Shown in pieces: positions 5,516 through 6,295 of a DNA stretch of 6,295 nt (positions are counted from its first letter, which is position 1; each line of letters starts with the position of its first letter). Position numbers and translations under genes: made by a program. Origin of the DNA: a bacterium (GTDB lineage Bacteria > Planctomycetota > Phycisphaerae > Phycisphaerales > UBA1924); assembly GCA_002401225.1 (NCBI GenBank), contig NVSM01000009.1:67869-74163 (forward strand). The letters run 5' to 3'. The notes under the pieces are model-generated. The model was not told the DNA's origin and made no database searches. It saw nothing but the letters and a program-made list of their open reading frames with translations.

Positions 5516-6295
5516 ATGTCTCAGATTGAATCGTGTAGCAAGCCTGTCGAGGAGCCTTCGTGGGAGGGGCAGTTGAACATTCTTTCGCTAGACGGCGGAG
5601 GAATCAAAGGTCTCTTTTCGGCTGCTGTCCTCGCTAAGCTAGAAGAAGATCACAAAGTTTCCATAGTTGACCATTTCGATTTGATCGTAGGAACTTCAAC
5701 TGGTGGCATTCTTGCGATCGCTCTTGGGCTTGGTCTCTCGCCCGCCGAACTCGTTGAGTTCTATATAGAGCATGGTCCAAAAATATTTGGCGGCGCACCA
5801 GAGGGGAAACTACGCGAGCTCATCCACCATGCACGGCGGAGGAAGTATGGCAATGAAGCACTTCAGAACAGCTTGCAGTCCGTATTCGGAGATCGCGCTC
5901 TTGGTCAAAGTTCGAAACGACTTGTGATTCCTGCTTACAATATGGGCGAAGACGAGGTGCGGTTGTTCAAAACAGCTCATCATTCTCGCCTGATGCGGGA
6001 TTGGAAACTTCCTGCTTGGGAGATCGCAATGGCAACCTCAGCAGCTCCGACATATTTTCCTGCTTGGCACGGAATCGATGACCAGCGATTGGTTGATGGC
6101 GGAGTTTGGGCGAATAATCCTACGATGGTCGGAATCATCGAGGCTAAGAGTGTACTCGGAGCATCTCTTGAACAGATTCGCGTCATGAGCCTTGGTACTT
6201 GTGACGATCTCGTGAATCGACCAGGCAACTTAGACGAGGGCGGATTATTGGCGTGGAAGGAGCAGGCTGTCAAAGTGGTCATGAGAGGGCAGAGC
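5516..6295 (+). CDS. capV: CapV-like patatin phospholipase, CBASS effector (3' end cut by window edge)
   Basis: The frame is open for 260 codons from ATG 5516 to the window edge. AGGAG (5506-5510) stands 5 bases before the ATG, and its first two bases are part of the E2 stop codon. It has all patatin hallmarks: oxyanion-hole loop DGGGIKG (26-32), lipase elbow GTSTG (59-63) with nucleophile Ser61, and the dyad aspartate Asp194 in DGGVWANNP (194-202). SAAPTYF (175-181) is also typical. In CBASS, CapV-type effectors are switched on by the cyclic nucleotide made by the neighbouring CD-NTase. They then hydrolyse membrane phospholipids, so the infected cell dies before phage release. Gene order and spacing make it the effector of this operon. 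No signal peptide is visible, as expected for an enzyme acting from the cytosolic side. Known relatives are somewhat longer than 260 residues, so a C-terminal part is missing here. Which nucleotide it recognises cannot be told. Confidence 0.93.
   Translation, partial: MSQIESCSKPVEEPSWEGQLNILSLDGGGIKGLFSAAVLAKLEEDHKVSIVDHFDLIVGTSTGGILAIALGLGLSPAELVEFYIEHGPKIFGGAPEGKLRELIHHARRRKYGNEALQNSLQSVFGDRALGQSSKRLVIPAYNMGEDEVRLFKTAHHSRLMRDWKLPAWEIAMATSAAPTYFPAWHGIDDQRLVDGGVWANNPTMVGIIEAKSVLGASLEQIRVMSLGTCDDLVNRPGNLDEGGLLAWKEQAVKVVMRGQS

Noticed and set aside
5980..6282. Minus-strand open frame of 100 codons
   Set aside because: It is antisense to the patatin gene, whose catalytic motifs are clear on the plus strand.

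Overview
This 6.3 kb bacterial window (roughly half G+C by eye) is an accessory, defence-type locus. It has two DNA methyltransferase genes on the minus strand, a decayed phage-type integrase on the plus strand, and a plus-strand CBASS anti-phage operon that runs off the right edge. No rRNA, tRNA, transposase or CRISPR array was seen. The host cannot be named from these genes. The integrase's C-terminal wording resembles integrases I associate with Planctomycetota and other environmental bacteria, but that is a weak hint from memory.

Left arm (1-2089, minus strand). A D12-class adenine methyltransferase (FYGSG and DPPY motifs) is followed, with a 1-base TAATG stop/start overlap, by a ParB-like domain fused to a second adenine/cytosine amino methyltransferase (DPFAGEGG then DPPY). 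The fusion gene is cut by the left edge. No restriction nuclease is visible beside them. Positions 2090-2406 separate this operon from the divergent integrase and hold two short inverted repeats.

Middle (2407-3539, plus strand). This is a tyrosine recombinase whose reading frame is broken twice, by an apparent 1-base deletion near 2838 and an in-frame TAG at 2958-2960. The rest reads as a complete integrase of about 377 residues, so it looks like a recently inactivated mobile-element gene.

Right arm (3540-6295, plus strand). After a 353-base T/G-rich intergenic region comes a tight three-gene operon: a CD-NTase (cGAS/DncV-like nucleotide cyclase), a stand-alone E2-like (UBC-fold) protein, and a patatin-family phospholipase of the CapV type. 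The E2 gene overlaps the end of the cyclase gene, and the phospholipase starts 8 bases after the E2 stop. This is the gene content of a 'short' type II CBASS, with an E2 but no E1 and no JAB peptidase between the genes. The expected logic is that infection activates the cyclase, whose state is tuned by E2-mediated C-terminal conjugation, and the cyclic nucleotide switches on the phospholipase to destroy the cell's own membrane.

The most unusual signal is directly upstream of the CBASS operon. At 3830-3845 the sequence TTGGCA-N6-TTGC matches the sigma-54 (RpoN) -24/-12 consensus. It is superimposed on a possible sigma-70 promoter (TTGGCA-N16-TATATT), and a perfect TGCCAA-G-TTGGCA palindrome lies about 115 bases upstream of the predicted start, where an enhancer-binding activator could sit. 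If real, this would be an activator-dependent CBASS.
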